From Andrena cerasifolii (taxonomy: Eukaryota; Arthropoda; Insecta; Hymenoptera; Andrenidae): a stretch of 64,000 bases of DNA. Positions within the stretch are counted from its first letter, which is position 1. Every line of letters begins with the position of its first letter. This document shows, piece by piece, positions 21,281 through 33,215 of the stretch. The position numbers and the translations under genes are program-made. The stretch lies in NCBI RefSeq assembly GCF_050908995.1, contig NC_135119.1, positions 6,386,001 through 6,450,000 of the forward strand, read 5' to 3'. A model generated the notes under the pieces. The model did not search any database and was not told the origin of the DNA. It saw nothing but the letters and a program-made list of their open reading frames with translations.

Positions 21281-22733
21281 AGTCCAGTGAAATTAGGATC
21301 TGTCTTCCGAAATAAATCCCAGCAAGCTAAAGTTTAGTGCGGGCCTTTATTTGGTAGTTTTGAACAATATGTCAAAAGTACCCGTCGATCCGACCGCCGC
21401 TGAAAATTTTACAGAGGGTTGAAGAAAACAACTGTTTCTCGCGAATATCTCGTTATCTAGCGGTTTTGCGATAAAAGTAGTTATTATACAATTTATAGCC
21501 TAGGAAATTCTCTACAAAAAAGGTCGTATGAGTTTTTTCGTAGGAGTAACTATTTTCATGTATGTCGGGTTACCAAGTTTCAACCCCCATATATTTGACA
21601 AGAGAAGATCCCGATCCCTGAAATTCAAAAAAATATGAAACTCTGTAAATACGTAGGGAATGTCCTCCTGAGTACAACGCAATTTCGTTTGCTGTGCAAA
21701 TTCACTCCAAGAGGGTGCAATTGATCCCTGAAAATTTTTTATTTTGTATTATTACTCGCGAACTGTAGGAGATAGAAAAAAAGTGTTCAGGAGAAAGTTA
21801 CTTCTTTTAATTAGGACTATCATTTGGTAAGTTATAGTTCTTACGATTCGCGAGTTATAATACAAAATCGAAAAAAACGGATTTTCCGGGATCAATTTCA
21901 CCCCCTTAGTGTATATTTGGGCAGCAAACAAAAAAATTGCGTAAAACATCCCTATATTAACCTCTATAAATTCGCAAAATTTAAAAAAATTTTGAATTTT
22001 CGAGGGGGTAGATCTTCGCTTGCGAGAAATAATACACTTAGTCCAGTGAAGTTAGGATCTGTCTTTGGAATAAACCACAGCAAGCTAAATTTTGGTATGG
22101 GCCTTTATTTGGTAGTTTTAAACAATACGTCAAAAGTCCCCATCGATCCGACCGCCGCTAAAAATTTTACAGAGTGTTGAATAAAACAACTGTTTTTCCC
22201 GCATATCTCGTTATCTAGCAGTTTTGCGGCAAAAATAGTTATTATACAATTTATAACTTAGGAAATTCTCTACAAAAAAGGTGCTCTGAGTTTTTTTCGT
22301 AGGAGTAATGAGAACGTCAGCATCAATGGATGTAGCACGTGTAAAGCGAATAGAAAGAACAAGAGTAGGTTTATTGCTATGTTGTCTCAAAAATTGGAAG
22401 CTGCCAACATCAACGTGAAACACGCTCAAGACGATGCTGAGGTTCTCATTACTCCTACGAAAAAAACTCATAGCACCTTTTTTGTAGAGAATTTCCTAAG
22501 CTACAAATTACATAATAACTATTTTTGTCGCAAAACTGCTAGATAACGAGATATGTGGGAAAAACATTTGTTTTCTTTTTCAACCCTCTGTAAAATTTTC
22601 AGCGGCGGTCGGATCGATGGAGACTTTTGACGAAATATTCTTGAAAACGACCAACTAAAGGCCCATACCAAAATTTAGCTTGGTGGGAATTATTCCGTAG
22701 ATTGGGCAGATTTCCGTCTAATTTCACTGGACT
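21281..22733. mobile_element. Foldback element family with three arm copies
   Basis: About 275 bp starting AGTCCAGTGAAATTAGGATC at 21281 is repeated directly at about 22040-22310 and in inverted orientation at about 22443-22733 (ending TTCACTGGACT). The second and third copies form a complete foldback whose stem tips also pair (AATGAGAACGTCAGCATC at about 22313-22330 against its near-complement at 22431-22449). The first copy with its spacer may be a second, truncated insertion or an extra arm. The spacer 21702-21911 holds a further inverted repeat. No target duplication or transposase was seen. Confidence 0.8.
21702..21911. repeat. Inverted repeat in the spacer of the 21281-22733 element
   Basis: The segment from about 21702 (CACTCCAAGAGGGTGCAATT, extending through a TACTCGCGA-type motif at about 21760) matches the reverse complement of about 21845-21911. 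It is an imperfect stem with a loop of roughly 80 bases. It is another palindrome placed inside a foldback element. Confidence 0.65.
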
Positions 22734-24589
22734 GCTTCCTCCGTCCCGCGGGGGAGCGATCCCTTTCTCTGCGGATTGGTCAGGCGGTCAGTGTTCCTCG
22801 AAATAGTACTCTCCCGCTGGAGCGTCGCGCGCGGCACAGCTCGACGCATGGAAATCGATGCAACTTTTTACGGGGTGTCTATCTCATCGCTCGGTACATT
22901 CGTTATTTGCAACAGCTTCTATGCAATCACTCCAGTTGCAATCGATAACATGGACGGGAAAATAGGAAGACGGAAAGCAACGTAATCAACTAACGATCCG
23001 CATCGCGCGAAACACGGGGAGCTTCAACCCCTCCCCGCGCCCCAACCCTCCCCCGTGATCCGAGCGATATAAAAATGTATTATCGGGTGGCCGGGGGAGT
23101 GCAGCCCCGGCTACATCCACAGTTTCGATTCCCCATCAAATCGACAAAATGGCTCGAGTGGCCGACGAATCCGTGGCAATCGAAATTACAGCAATTAACG
23201 TTATTGCGCCGAGTGCCGTGTCACGCGTATCCGTCTTGTTCTTCTCCGCGCGTTTCAATCCACTTTCCCTCGCTTCTCCCTGATAGCGGCCACGAGCACG
23301 CCGAGCAAAAGGGGATTGAGAGTGGCTCCGATACCGCCCGGCTATATAGCGAGGCGCTACTCGGCGGGCGGAAGTATATTGTGTCCGATAAGGAACGGGG
23401 CTGGATTCTCTTTCTGGCGTTAACCCTGTACCGACTCCTCTCGCCCGTGTTAACGTCCCGATCGAACGAGAGCCTGCGATCGCTCCAACGAGGACGAGGA
23501 ACGGTGAAATTCTAAAGGGATTTGATAAACTGGCGGCGCCGTTTGTGCCGGGCTGCAGCATTATCCACGAGTGTTTCTTGTCTTTGCGTCGGGCAGTTCA
23601 ACTACCAAGAAATAACTCGAGGAAGCGGGGTAAAATATTCCCGCACCGGGTCTCATTATCGAGAGGACCTCGGTTATCGGGACTATGAAATAGGGAAGCT
23701 TCAGTTATTATACTACAGGCTGAATACCCGTCCACGTTCTAAATGCATAAGTAAAATATTCCCAGTTCCCTTTACTTCGCTCTGTATCGGGGTAGCTGCA
23801 GCGTCAAGCTTTCAGCCGTTCCGCGCGAAAACCGTATCCCCGCGGTCGGATAGACAGAAAGAAGGAACGATAAGAACGTAGCCAGCTTTTAGACGTTCCC
23901 AGGGAATACTCGGGATATTGTTCACTATCCGCAGCCCGCGAGCGCGCTAAGAGGATCCTAATTCCGCGTGTAACCGCGCGATTGTTGTTTATTATTATGT
24001 ATACTAATGGAGCTCTAAGGGGCCGGGGACCTCTCGGGCTACTCCGATTCGAGAGGATTTCGCTAATTCAGCGGGGCTTCCGCTCCTAACGATGGATCAT
24101 AGCGCGAAATGGGAATATGGGGCTCTCGAGCGGGAGAAGCTTTTTCTAGCGGGGCGTGAGCGCGGATTATCTGGCGCGCGATGCACGCTGATTCCCCTTA
24201 ACACGGGATCGTTACGACTGATGCTGCTCGTGATCTCGACCCTGGCTCGATCAGCTTCTACCTCACCTCAGATCGAAGGCGAAGCAGGGCAGGCTTCGTC
24301 GACGGCCGTCCAGAAATCGTAAAACGTTGCAGAGCTCGTTATGCAACCAGTGGAGATTGGCCAGATCGAACGACGCCGATTCCGCCGTCGAAAAGTTCGT
24401 TTGCGACTTTACTCATGAAATTTCTGATAGCTCCCTTCGGCTGCTCGGTTGTAACGTACAGAACGTCCGTTTTATAGGTAATTCGTTCTTATTAGAGCAG
24501 CTAACATTAGGCACACTTTTACTTCGCGTCACAGTTATATGGATGACAGTTACGCGTGCCTGTCTGCATTTCGTATTAACACCCTTGAG
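22734..24589. other. Single-copy CpG-rich non-coding DNA
   Basis: No exon or mobile element was recognised. A GC-rich hairpin (GCCGGGG...CCCCGGC) lies at about 23092-23118, just after a TATAAAAA at 23069. Open frames at 23075-23515 (plus) and 23136-23561 (minus) overlap each other and show no domain. Confidence 0.5.
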
Positions 24590-25327
24590 CAGGGCTTGAA
24601 ACCGTTATTATAAAGATTTCGGTTCTTGAAAGAGTTATGAAGAACCTTTATTCGGAATAACCGTTGTAAAGAACCTAAATATCAGACTGTATAAGTATAA
24701 GTTACGGTTCCTATATAGCTCTGTAACTTTTATTTTTAGGTTCTATATAAGTTCAAAGCGGTTAAAGAACCGATTCTTCTAACGATTGTACAGAATTTTA
24801 GAGTAAATGAAATCACAGCATATTACAACTACAGATTACTCTGTGTAACCAAATTGTTTAAAAATTATTATAAATAAGTAAGCAAATATATATTATGTAC
24901 ACATTTGTACATATGTATATGTATACACTCGGCGGTATGCAAGGATCACTGTATATATAAGTACAAATGTGTACATAATATATATTTGCTTACTTATTTA
25001 TAATAATTTTTAAACAATTTGGTTACACAGAGTAAGCTATAGCTGTAATATGTTGTGATTTCATTTACTGTAAAATTCTGTACAATAGTTACAAGAATCG
25101 ATGCTATAACCGCTTTGTAACTTATATAGAACCTAAAAAATAAAAATTAAAGAACCTACAAAATAAAAGTTATAGAGCTATATAGGAACCGTAACTTATA
25201 CTTATATAGTCTGATATTTAGGTTCCTTATAACGGTTATTCCGAATAAAGGTTCTTCCTAACTCTTTCAGTCAGAATCTTTATACAACAGTTTGAAACAG
25301 TTATTTTCGAAACCCATTCAAGCCCTG
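24590..25327. mobile_element. Palindromic hAT MITE, copy 1
   Basis: The element starts CAGGGCTTGAAAC and ends CAAGCCCTG. It is flanked by a perfect 8-bp direct duplication, CCCTTGAG (24582-24589 and 25328-25335). The 8-bp duplication with a CAGGG-type end identifies the hAT superfamily. Almost the whole element is an inverted repeat around a centre near 24945, so it could fold into a near-complete hairpin. Copy 2 is at 30627-31331. There is no coding capacity. Confidence 0.92.
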
Positions 25328-25908
25328 CCCTTGAGTGACGCAAAGTTTGGAGAAACGCCCCTTCAAGTCGAGAGCAAACATTTGGGGACACTACAGAAAT
25401 TGCTAACGAATGTTTCTCTACCTAAGTAGTAAAGTGAAGAAGATATGATCGAATCAGTATGGTGAGAATGAAATCACCGCGATCGCCCCTTTTCCACGAG
25501 GACCCACCACTCAACGTCCTTCTTATAGGGTGAAACCTCGGTTTCGGAGTAACTCGTGGCACTGCACCAGTGCCAAGCGATCGAGAGATCGGTGAATCAG
25601 TGACCTGCTGTCGTCGCCCCCCCCCCCGAAGAAGTCGATCGAAGGTGGCCGGACTACCGTGCGGAGAGAGATCCTAATCGAGAATGCAGTCGCGTTCGGG
25701 GATCAGCCACCTGTCGCCAGGCGACCGGGTGTCGGGTCTCAATCCGGTCACCCTGTAGACCGTGGCTCCGGGATAAAGCACGGTAACAGAACACCTAAGT
25801 AAGAGGTTCGTCGTGTATGGCCGTGGAGCTCGCGCTCGCGCGCGTCCCTCTATGCAGTCGAGTGGTATATTAGCGTGTGTTGTTTGCACGACGATGAGCG
25901 TAAAGACG

Positions 25909-25912
25909 AGAG

Positions 25913-25945
<33 letters not shown>
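25909..25945. repeat. (GA)n microsatellite
   Basis: This is an almost uninterrupted GA dinucleotide tract in a longer purine-rich strand. It lies about 0.7 kb from the opposing (TC)n tract at 26620. Confidence 0.9.
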
Positions 25946-26619
25946 TCGGCGGGGGTGTAGCGGAGAGCGACGAGGGCGAGGCGGAGGGAGCGAGACGGAC
26001 GTGGCGGGTGGAATGAATGAGAAGAGGAGGGAACGGAGGCAACGTAGAGGCGACAAGAGAGACAGAACGTACGAGAGGGAATGGCCGTTGAAATGGAGAG
26101 GAGAGAAAGGTAGAGAATGTAGAGGGTGGTAGTGTGGGAAGGAGAGAGAGAGAGTGGAAGAAGAGCGTAAGGGAGAAAGCGAGACGGAAGGGAGAGCGCA
26201 GGCGCGCGTTGAGTATGTTACGGGGATGGCCAGAGGGCAGCTAACGTTTATAATATTAACGCTAATGGACTACCTTATACCTTATATACCGTCCGACCCC
26301 TCGCCTGCCTCTTCCCCTCCCCTTCCGTCTCCAGACACCCTTCTCAGCCCTCACCAAAGTACGGGATAATATTCATGGATGTATTCAAGCTAATGCACCA
26401 AGGCGTCCCCGGTGAAAGGGAGGAGGGCAGGGAGGTTGCCACGGGAAAGAGGGAGAAAGAGATCGGGTCGGACGAGTCTGTAGGTAACGCGTGTATAGAC
26501 AGGCAATATACTTATTTTAAATTGACTCCTAAATCGGGACCAGCCCTCTCGCCGTAGCCGACATATTTTTCGAGACGGCGTCTCGATTGCTGACGCGATC
26601 CCCCTTGCACCACCCTTTC

Positions 26620-26620
26620 A

Positions 26621-26663
<43 letters not shown>

Positions 26664-26664
26664 G

Positions 26665-26702
<38 letters not shown>
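26620..26702. repeat. (TC)n microsatellite
   Basis: About 80 bases of CT/TC dinucleotides carry two short interruptions (TTCGCTCTCC and the terminal TCGC). It explains the Arg-Glu-rich open frames on the minus strand. Confidence 0.95.
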
Positions 26703-26705
<3 letters not shown>

Positions 26706-27187
26706 TTCGTTCGCTCGTCGTGGCACGGAAAAGCTTTAAAAGTAATTTAGCGATTGTCACCTCTGGCAATTTGCTCGCGGACGTTTCGTTTGCCTTCTCT
26801 CCTTTTTTTTCTCTCGTATTTTTAAATAATTGGAGGTGACGCGAAACGCGAATGGATCCAATAAATCTCGCATGGCCTCCGTCAACGCGGTAATTCGTAA
26901 ATGGCGCGTCTCTGAAAGGCAAGAATAATAAAACGCGATGCACCCCCTGCATCGGGGATTCGCTCCTCGTCCTCATCGATGTATGCATATATATATGTAT
27001 GTACGTATACATATAGATGAACATGTACGGGGGAGTAATATTCATAATGTAATGGAAGAGGCGTAATGTAAGCTAATGCATCCTGCAATTTCTTGAAAGC
27101 ATTCGAATAATTCAGCCGCAGCCAGTGTATTCCTAATATACTTAAAAATTTCTGCCAAGTATCGAACGGCGAATAATCGACAGCGAT

Positions 27188-27214
27188 GGCGGGGCGGCGG
27201 CGGCGGCGGCGGTG
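27188..27214. repeat. (GGC)n trinucleotide repeat
   Basis: GGCGGGGC is followed by about six GGC units. It is a short trinucleotide microsatellite in non-coding DNA. Confidence 0.85.
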
Positions 27215-28811
27215 GGCGCCTTTATGAGATTGAAAACGCGTTCGAGTAACTGCTTCTGGAGGGAGATCTTATTTCAAAGCGAAATTCTCATTCGCCAGCC
27301 GACCGGGCCCTCGTTACGTAATCGATGAAAGGGAACTATGCGGATATCCCTGCGTGCTCCCCCGTTCGAAGGGATGCCCTTCAAAAATTTGTCATCGACC
27401 ACCAATTCCTCTAACGAGAACAATCTTCGCGACAGAGCTCAATATACGAAAGCACGATCGGGTTTCCTTTTGGCTCCGGATTTGGCACGGTGCATTCAAG
27501 GAGGTTCAATTCCATAATCGAATTGGAGGACTGAGAAAAACACAGAGCGATTATTAAGTTTTGGAAGGGAAGAGAAACAGGTAAATGATATGCAGTTCAA
27601 TTTCTTCGTTGCTCGAGCAGTCGCCGAGATTTCTAACCCAGCAATATTCCACGCAAGGGTACTACATCCCAAGCTGCGTTATCGACATTTCCCAAAATCC
27701 GTGGAAGCCTCACAACCCTCCCGGGGGGGCGACTCCACTCGAGGATTCATTAAAAATAATGGATATTCGTTAAAAGTAATGAAACTCCAAACGCGGAAAT
27801 ACAGGCTCGATTATTTGTTTCAATCGCTCTTAATGTAATTAAAAGGTTCCGTCATGTTTTTTTTCTCTCTCCTCCACCCCGAGGAAGGCCCTCCTCGCGA
27901 ATCGAAGCGAACGAGCATATCTTGAGTCGCGCGCCGCAGGACCGCGTTGGAAATTATATTTCTGCGCGGCGATTCGCGTTAAACGAAGCAATTCATTTAC
28001 GTCCGTCGTCAGGTTCGATTCGTTAAATCCGTATCCCGGCGAGCGAGATCTCATTTTAATTAACGAAATAAACGAGAGTTTAAGGGAGGAGCTCGGGCTG
28101 GCCGTTCAATAGAAAAGTATCGCGGATAATTGGAGCGCTAAGAACCGAATTTCCCGTCGTCGCGTTTGAAATTTCGCATTTTCTTGCCGGCCGGCGAGAT
28201 GTTCGCGGGGCACGTAATTCCGCGAGATGAAATTCTTCGCGAGGGGCGCACCCAGACAAAACAGTTCTCTCCTTCCTTTTTCCCCTTTTTTCGAACTTCT
28301 ATTTATCCGGATAAAATGCTAAAGACACTCTAAACATCGCGATATTATACACTGCTACATTCATTCCCGGGGTTTATTAAATCCCACCGTGGTATTCCGT
28401 CCGTCGTCCGTTCCTCCGCGAAACGTTTCGTTCAATCGGGTTAATGTTAGCCAAAGATATATTGAAAATACCTCGAGAAAACTATTTGTCCGGCGCTATG
28501 TACTAACGCGCAAATTTATTCGGGGCCACGGACCGGGATTCCCTTTGTTGGACGTAATGAAAATTTACGGAGACTTCAACTATTCCTCTAATTACTTTCG
28601 GAACGTTATCGAAGTTTCCGCAGCGACCCCGCGGCGACCTGACGTGTTACGAAATTTGTATTAGCCGTGTTTCGATTGTAACACCCCCATTAAACGTGCG
28701 TTTAATATCGCCCGCCCATTAGGAGCGCGTTGCAAACACGTTTAGCAAACAAACGTCGTCAAGTAAGCTGCTAAGGATGTCTACAAGTTAAAATTCTACT
28801 GTGTTCCAAAG

Positions 28812-29450
28812 TAGGGCTGGGACTATTCGTATAATTTAATTTTCGAATATTTTACAAGTATTCGAATGCTACGAATAATCTTCGAATATTTGAGTATTCG
28901 AATGTTATTCGAATACTTTTCGAATACTGATGTATACATCAGTATTCGAATAGTATGGTGTGAAGTGGATTAAAATTAGCTTACGAGATTTCACCCTGAC
29001 AAATGAACCTAAAGAACTTGATTTATAATTCACACCATACTATTCGAATACATCAGTATTCGAATACTTAAATATTCAAATAATATTCGAATACTTAAAT
29101 ATTCGAATAGTATTCGAATACTTAAATATTCGAATAGTGTTCGAATACTTGGATATTCGAATAGTGTTCGAATACTTGGATATTCGAATTATATTCGAAT
29201 ACTTAAATATTCGAATAGTATTCGAATACTTGGATATTCGAATTATATTCGAATACTTAAATATTCGAATAGTATTCGAATACTTAAATATTCAAATAAT
29301 ATTCGAATACTTAAATATTCGAATAGTATTCGAATACTTGGACATTCGAAGAGTATTCGAATACTTGGATATTCGAATTATATTCGCCCAAATAATTGAG
29401 CAACTGAAGTATTCGAATACCGAAAGATTCGACAAATAGTCCCTGCCCTA
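28812..29450. mobile_element. hAT MITE carrying a 27-bp minisatellite
   Basis: The ends are TAGGGCTGGGACTATTCG on the left and the complement of TAGGGCAGGGACTATTTG on the right. A perfect 8-bp duplication TTCCAAAG flanks it (28804-28811 and 29451-29458), which is diagnostic for hAT. The interior has an inverted pair of a segment containing GAATAGTATGGTGTGAA (about 28945-28965 and 29030-29050), followed by the minisatellite. There is no transposase coding. Confidence 0.92.
29060..29390. repeat. 27-bp tandem repeat, about 12 copies
   Basis: The unit AATACTTAAATATTCG-AATAGTATTCG (27 bases) is repeated with point variants. Because 27 is a multiple of three, all frames remain open and a 9-residue periodic peptide (FEYLDIRIV-type) appears at 29137-29439. 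It is a by-product of the repeat and does not represent a gene. Confidence 0.93.
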
Positions 29451-29458
29451 TTCCAAAG

Positions 29459-30618
29459 CTCCCGCAAAAGAATACCGCGAAAAAAAAGTCGAAGCTCGTA
29501 ATTTCGATAGGTAAACTCTCAACATTGTCTTTGGACAAGAATCTGACTGAATCCCATCACTAGCAGCTACCCCGCAGAGCGTTCTATCTTAACTGAACGA
29601 TACTTTGTTCACCTATCGATTACCCACCACTTGAGCGGCGCGATTCCGCCGCGAAGGGACGATGTTTGACCCCCTCCAAGATATACTTAACTTTTAATTA
29701 CTATCATATAACTAATTAGCCCCGTGGTGGCTGGGGGTTTTGTATATTAATTTAATTTTCAATCTCACGGGGTAATTCTTGGGCGCAACGTTAGTTTTAA
29801 TCAACCCTTCGCCCCTCGCGTCGCGCCACCCTCGTTCCGCAGAGTGGGGGCCAAGAGGCAGGGGGGTTTAGACACGAGCGGTGGAGAAGACAGAGGGGTG
29901 GCAGAGCCTTGTAGAAAGGGTAGGGGTAAAATGGAGTACACCTACTCAGCTAATAAAAACCGGCAATAAAAACCACCCCTTAGGACCGCTGGCACTGAGG
30001 CTCTCGCTCGCTCTTTCTACCCTCCCTGGCCCCCATCCTTTCCCTCCTCCCTCTACGAACCCCCTCCCCCGTGCCACCTCCACCTCCTCCACCACCCTCA
30101 TCTCATCCTCTGTCTCCCGTGCAGCAGGTTTATTCACCTGGCTGGGATTAACTTTAATCAAGTATTTACATTTTAATTCGCTGCCATGTACATTCAAACC
30201 GACCTACAGGTCCTTTTGCGATAACATCGTCGTTTAATTGCAAACTGCCACTTTCGTACGACAAGACGGCTGCTCTAGCCCGCAGAGAGGCAGAGAGCCA
30301 GCGGAGAGAGGAACGACACTATCCGGGATAATAAGTCGGGAGTCGCTGAAACGTGGCCAGTAAGATGCGGACGGGGAAAAGTATGCCTTGTCCGAGGATA
30401 GGAATCGTTTGTTGTAAATTGATCACCGCCTGGGGAGCCTCGCGGAGAAGTTAATTCCCTTTAGTTTCGACGTTTGATGGTTTCCTTCCAAGTGGCCAGA
30501 AAAGCTCGCCGTCAAATCCATCCACGATTCGGTCTGCGCGCGGCCACGGGCTTGATAGAAAGTAGCAAGCTATTCTCTGCCATTGAAAATTACACGAAAC
30601 ACTAAAACCGGAATATGG
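29459..30618. other. Single-copy non-coding DNA
   Basis: No exon was recognised. AT-rich islands with TTAATT and CTAATTAG cores lie at 29690-29760. A mostly pyrimidine strand runs from about 30000 to 30120. The open frames at 29881-30237 (plus) and 29946-30197 (minus) overlap and look compositional. Confidence 0.5.
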
Positions 30619-30626
30619 GTCTTAGG

Positions 30627-31331
30627 GGTTGAATAGGTTTCGAAAAACACTGTTTCAAACTGTTATATTATATAAAGGTTCTGACTGAAAGAGTTATGAA
30701 GAACCTTTATTCGGAATAACCGGTATAAAGCACCTAAATACCAGACTATATAAGTATACGTTACGGTTCCTGTATAGCTCTAAAACTTTTATTTTTTAGG
30801 TTCTATAACTTTTATTTTGTAGGTTCGATATAAGTTCCACAGCGGTTATAGCATCGATTCTTGTAACGATCGTACAGAATTTTACAGTAAATGAAATCAC
30901 AACATATTACAGCTATAGATTACTCTGTGTAACCAAATTGTTTAAAAATCATTATAATTAAGTAAGCAAATATATATTATGTACACATTTGTACATATGT
31001 ATATGTATACACTCGGCGGTATGCAAGGATCACTTGTATATTTATTTATAATAATTTTTAAACAATTTGGTTACACAGAGTAATCTATAGCTGTAATATG
31101 TTGTGATTTCATTTACTGTAAAATTCTGTACGATCGTTACAAGAATCGATGCTATAACCGCTGTGGAACTTATATAGAACCTAAAAAATAAAAGTTATAG
31201 AGCTATATAGAAACCGTAACTTATACTTCTATAGTCTGATATTTAGGTTCTTTGCAACGGTTATTCCGAATAAAGGTTCTTCCTAACTCTTTCAAGAACC
31301 GAAATCTTTATAATAACGGTTTCAAGCCCTG
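30627..31331. mobile_element. Palindromic hAT MITE, copy 2
   Basis: This is a near-identical family member to 24590-25327, with the same hairpin architecture and the same central CACTCGGCGGTATGCAAGGA. The right end is intact (CAAGCCCTG) and is followed by GTCTTAGT. The left end is worn, and the 8-mer before it is GTCTTAGG, so 7 of 8 positions of the duplication survive. The loop region is shorter than in copy 1. No coding. Confidence 0.88.
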
Positions 31332-31339
31332 GTCTTAGT

Positions 31340-32281
31340 TGCTCCTATCTATTTACCGCGGCAGACAGAGCTGCAGCGACTAATGAATTGCTGGAAACGA
31401 ACGCGCGACCACTTCAATATTATCAAGTCGGAGCAATAATCACGCCTAATCTGACGCAGCCGCGAGGCTGCCAGCTTATCTCGGGTGACAGCTGTTCTAT
31501 GCCGGGATACGTTTCTAATTGGACTTAATTGGACCCATTGTTGAATTTCATTTGACGCGAACTCGTCCTCCGCGATGGTAGATAACTCGAAATTGAATTG
31601 CTGTCGCGCAAACGCTGGATGGGATTTAAAAACTGCTCGCTACTTTACACCGCTCCCCTATTAAGCCGAGCTCCCGCTCGTTTAGCCAGATTTTATTTCT
31701 GCCACGCGTTTCGATACGGAACAGACCGGACTCTCAGCTAGAGATACCAAGAAAATTTGCAATCGATGCCTGCGCGGCACTGATTAGAAACTTAATAAAT
31801 GAAAGTACAAAATATACACGTCTCGTTTTCGGCGTTCCTTGGGCATTAAAGAATTCTAGGACTTTTCCAGGACAAAATCCCAGAACAGGGCAGAATTGGG
31901 GTTCAGCAGGTACCTAGCTAAGCATTATTCACGCTTCCAAAATATTTGGGTCGAGCGTTTGACAGGTTTTAGAGTCTGGTCGCGAGGGTTTTCGGGCTGG
32001 TCAAGGACCACGAAATTTATTATTTTACGACCCGCGCCGGGGTCTGACGACTATTTTCGCACCTTTTTCCCCTGCAACAGAGGTACACTTTTACGATCTC
32101 ATTCAGGTGTCAAACTTTCCAATTAACGGACACGGCACGCGGAACAATGAGTTGGCAAATTCGATTTTTTGCACGTTCACGCCCGTTCCGCTCTGGACGG
32201 AAGGAAACGGAGCCTCGGATTGTATTTTCGTCGCTGGTTCTTAGTGGATTTCACGAATCATCGCGAACTCGTTCTAAACTC
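31340..32281. other. Single-copy non-coding DNA
   Basis: No gene, RNA or repeat was recognised. The sequence is moderately GC-rich. A short open frame at 31896-32126 has no recognisable domain. Confidence 0.5.
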
Positions 32282-33215
32282 ATTTCAGAAAAAAATCAAT
32301 AAAAACTAAGCAATTCCTACAAGCAATTCCTTATTAGCCAAATCAATTGCTTAAAAAGCAATTACTTAAACAAAAAAAGAATTTCTTATTTTCACATGAA
32401 TAAAAATCGTAAGGAATTGCTGGTTTTGCTAGACAGTATAAGTAAAAGGTAGCTGTGACTGCCGGTAACGTTCTCACTCTCTCTCTCGAACTACCCCTGC
32501 TCGCTCGCGTTCAGTGCTCCTGACTCGCGCCCGCCTTTGCGGATATAATTTTCGAAAATCCTCAATTTTTCCATTTCTTTCGCACGTTATAAAATTTTTC
32601 TTTCCGGACGTTTAAGAAGTGCGCCATTTCCATAGGCTATTGCAGCGTAAACGAAATTACGACTGTAGCATGCAGAAAAGGAAACTTTTCATGGAGAAAC
32701 GCCGACCATCGAGAAGTTACCCAAATACGCTTGCAGGCCGCCCGTGAGCCGAGACGCGCGGGCGTGGAACCGCGGCTCGCAATCGTTTGCAATCACTCCA
32801 CAACTCACCCCTTTTAGGGAACGGAAACATTTTTGTTACACCCTGTATAATACATATACGAATTTAAAACGGCTGCAATTAATTATCGTTTAAAGAGCTT
32901 CGTGTACCATTTATTCATACGCTTTCTCTCTAATACATACCCATGAAGTAAATTGGTCCTTTAAGCAAATGTTAGCATGGGGTACAGCAGTCTTAAAAAT
33001 TCTTAAGGAATTGCTTATTTAGCAAAAGCAATTGCTTCTTTTATTCGTTCGATTTGTAAGGAATTCCTTAAAAAATTAAGGAAAAGCGATTCCTTTAAGC
33101 AATTCCTAGGCAGTTTAGGTATTCCTACGAGATAAAGCAAATGCTTCTATTTTTATTCGCATGAATTTAAGCAATTCCTAGTAAAATATTAAGAAAAAGC
33201 AATTGCTTACGCTTT
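32282..33215. repeat. Clustered AAGCAATTCC/AAGCAATTGCTT motifs, possible degraded element
   Basis: Two patches (about 32300-32440 and 33000-33215) are built from repeated AAGCAATTCCT, GGAATTGCTT and AAGCAATTGCTT motifs in both orientations, each with a nearby ATGAATAAAAAT or its inverse. The stretch between them is ordinary GC-rich DNA plus a TTACACCCTGTATA motif at about 32836. The arrangement suggests subterminal repeats of an old DNA element, but I cannot define its ends. Confidence 0.4.

Larger units (their letters stand above)
25336..28803. other. Single-copy non-coding DNA with microsatellites
   Basis: No gene was recognised. Contents include a C-run (25617-25628), a (GA)n tract at 25909-25945 within a purine-rich block (25905-26200), a (TC)n tract at 26620-26702, a GGC repeat at 27188-27214, and alternating TATGTA-type DNA at about 26985-27020. 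The 177-codon minus-strand frame at 26512-27045 is a (TC)n artefact consisting mostly of Arg-Glu repeats. Confidence 0.55.

Noticed and set aside
23092..23118. GC-rich hairpin considered as a tRNA or small RNA
   Set aside because: It is only one stem. No cloverleaf, and no A/B box sequences at the required spacing.
25905..26200. Purine-rich block considered as a promoter or 5' UTR
   Set aside because: No start site, splice donor or coding continuation could be supported. Microsatellite-driven composition explains it.
26512..27045. 177-codon minus-strand frame rich in Arg-Glu
   Set aside because: Its core is a translated (TC)n microsatellite, with no sequence logic outside the repeat.
29137..29439. 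100-codon frame with a 9-residue repeat
   Set aside because: It is a direct translation of the 27-bp minisatellite within a hAT MITE.
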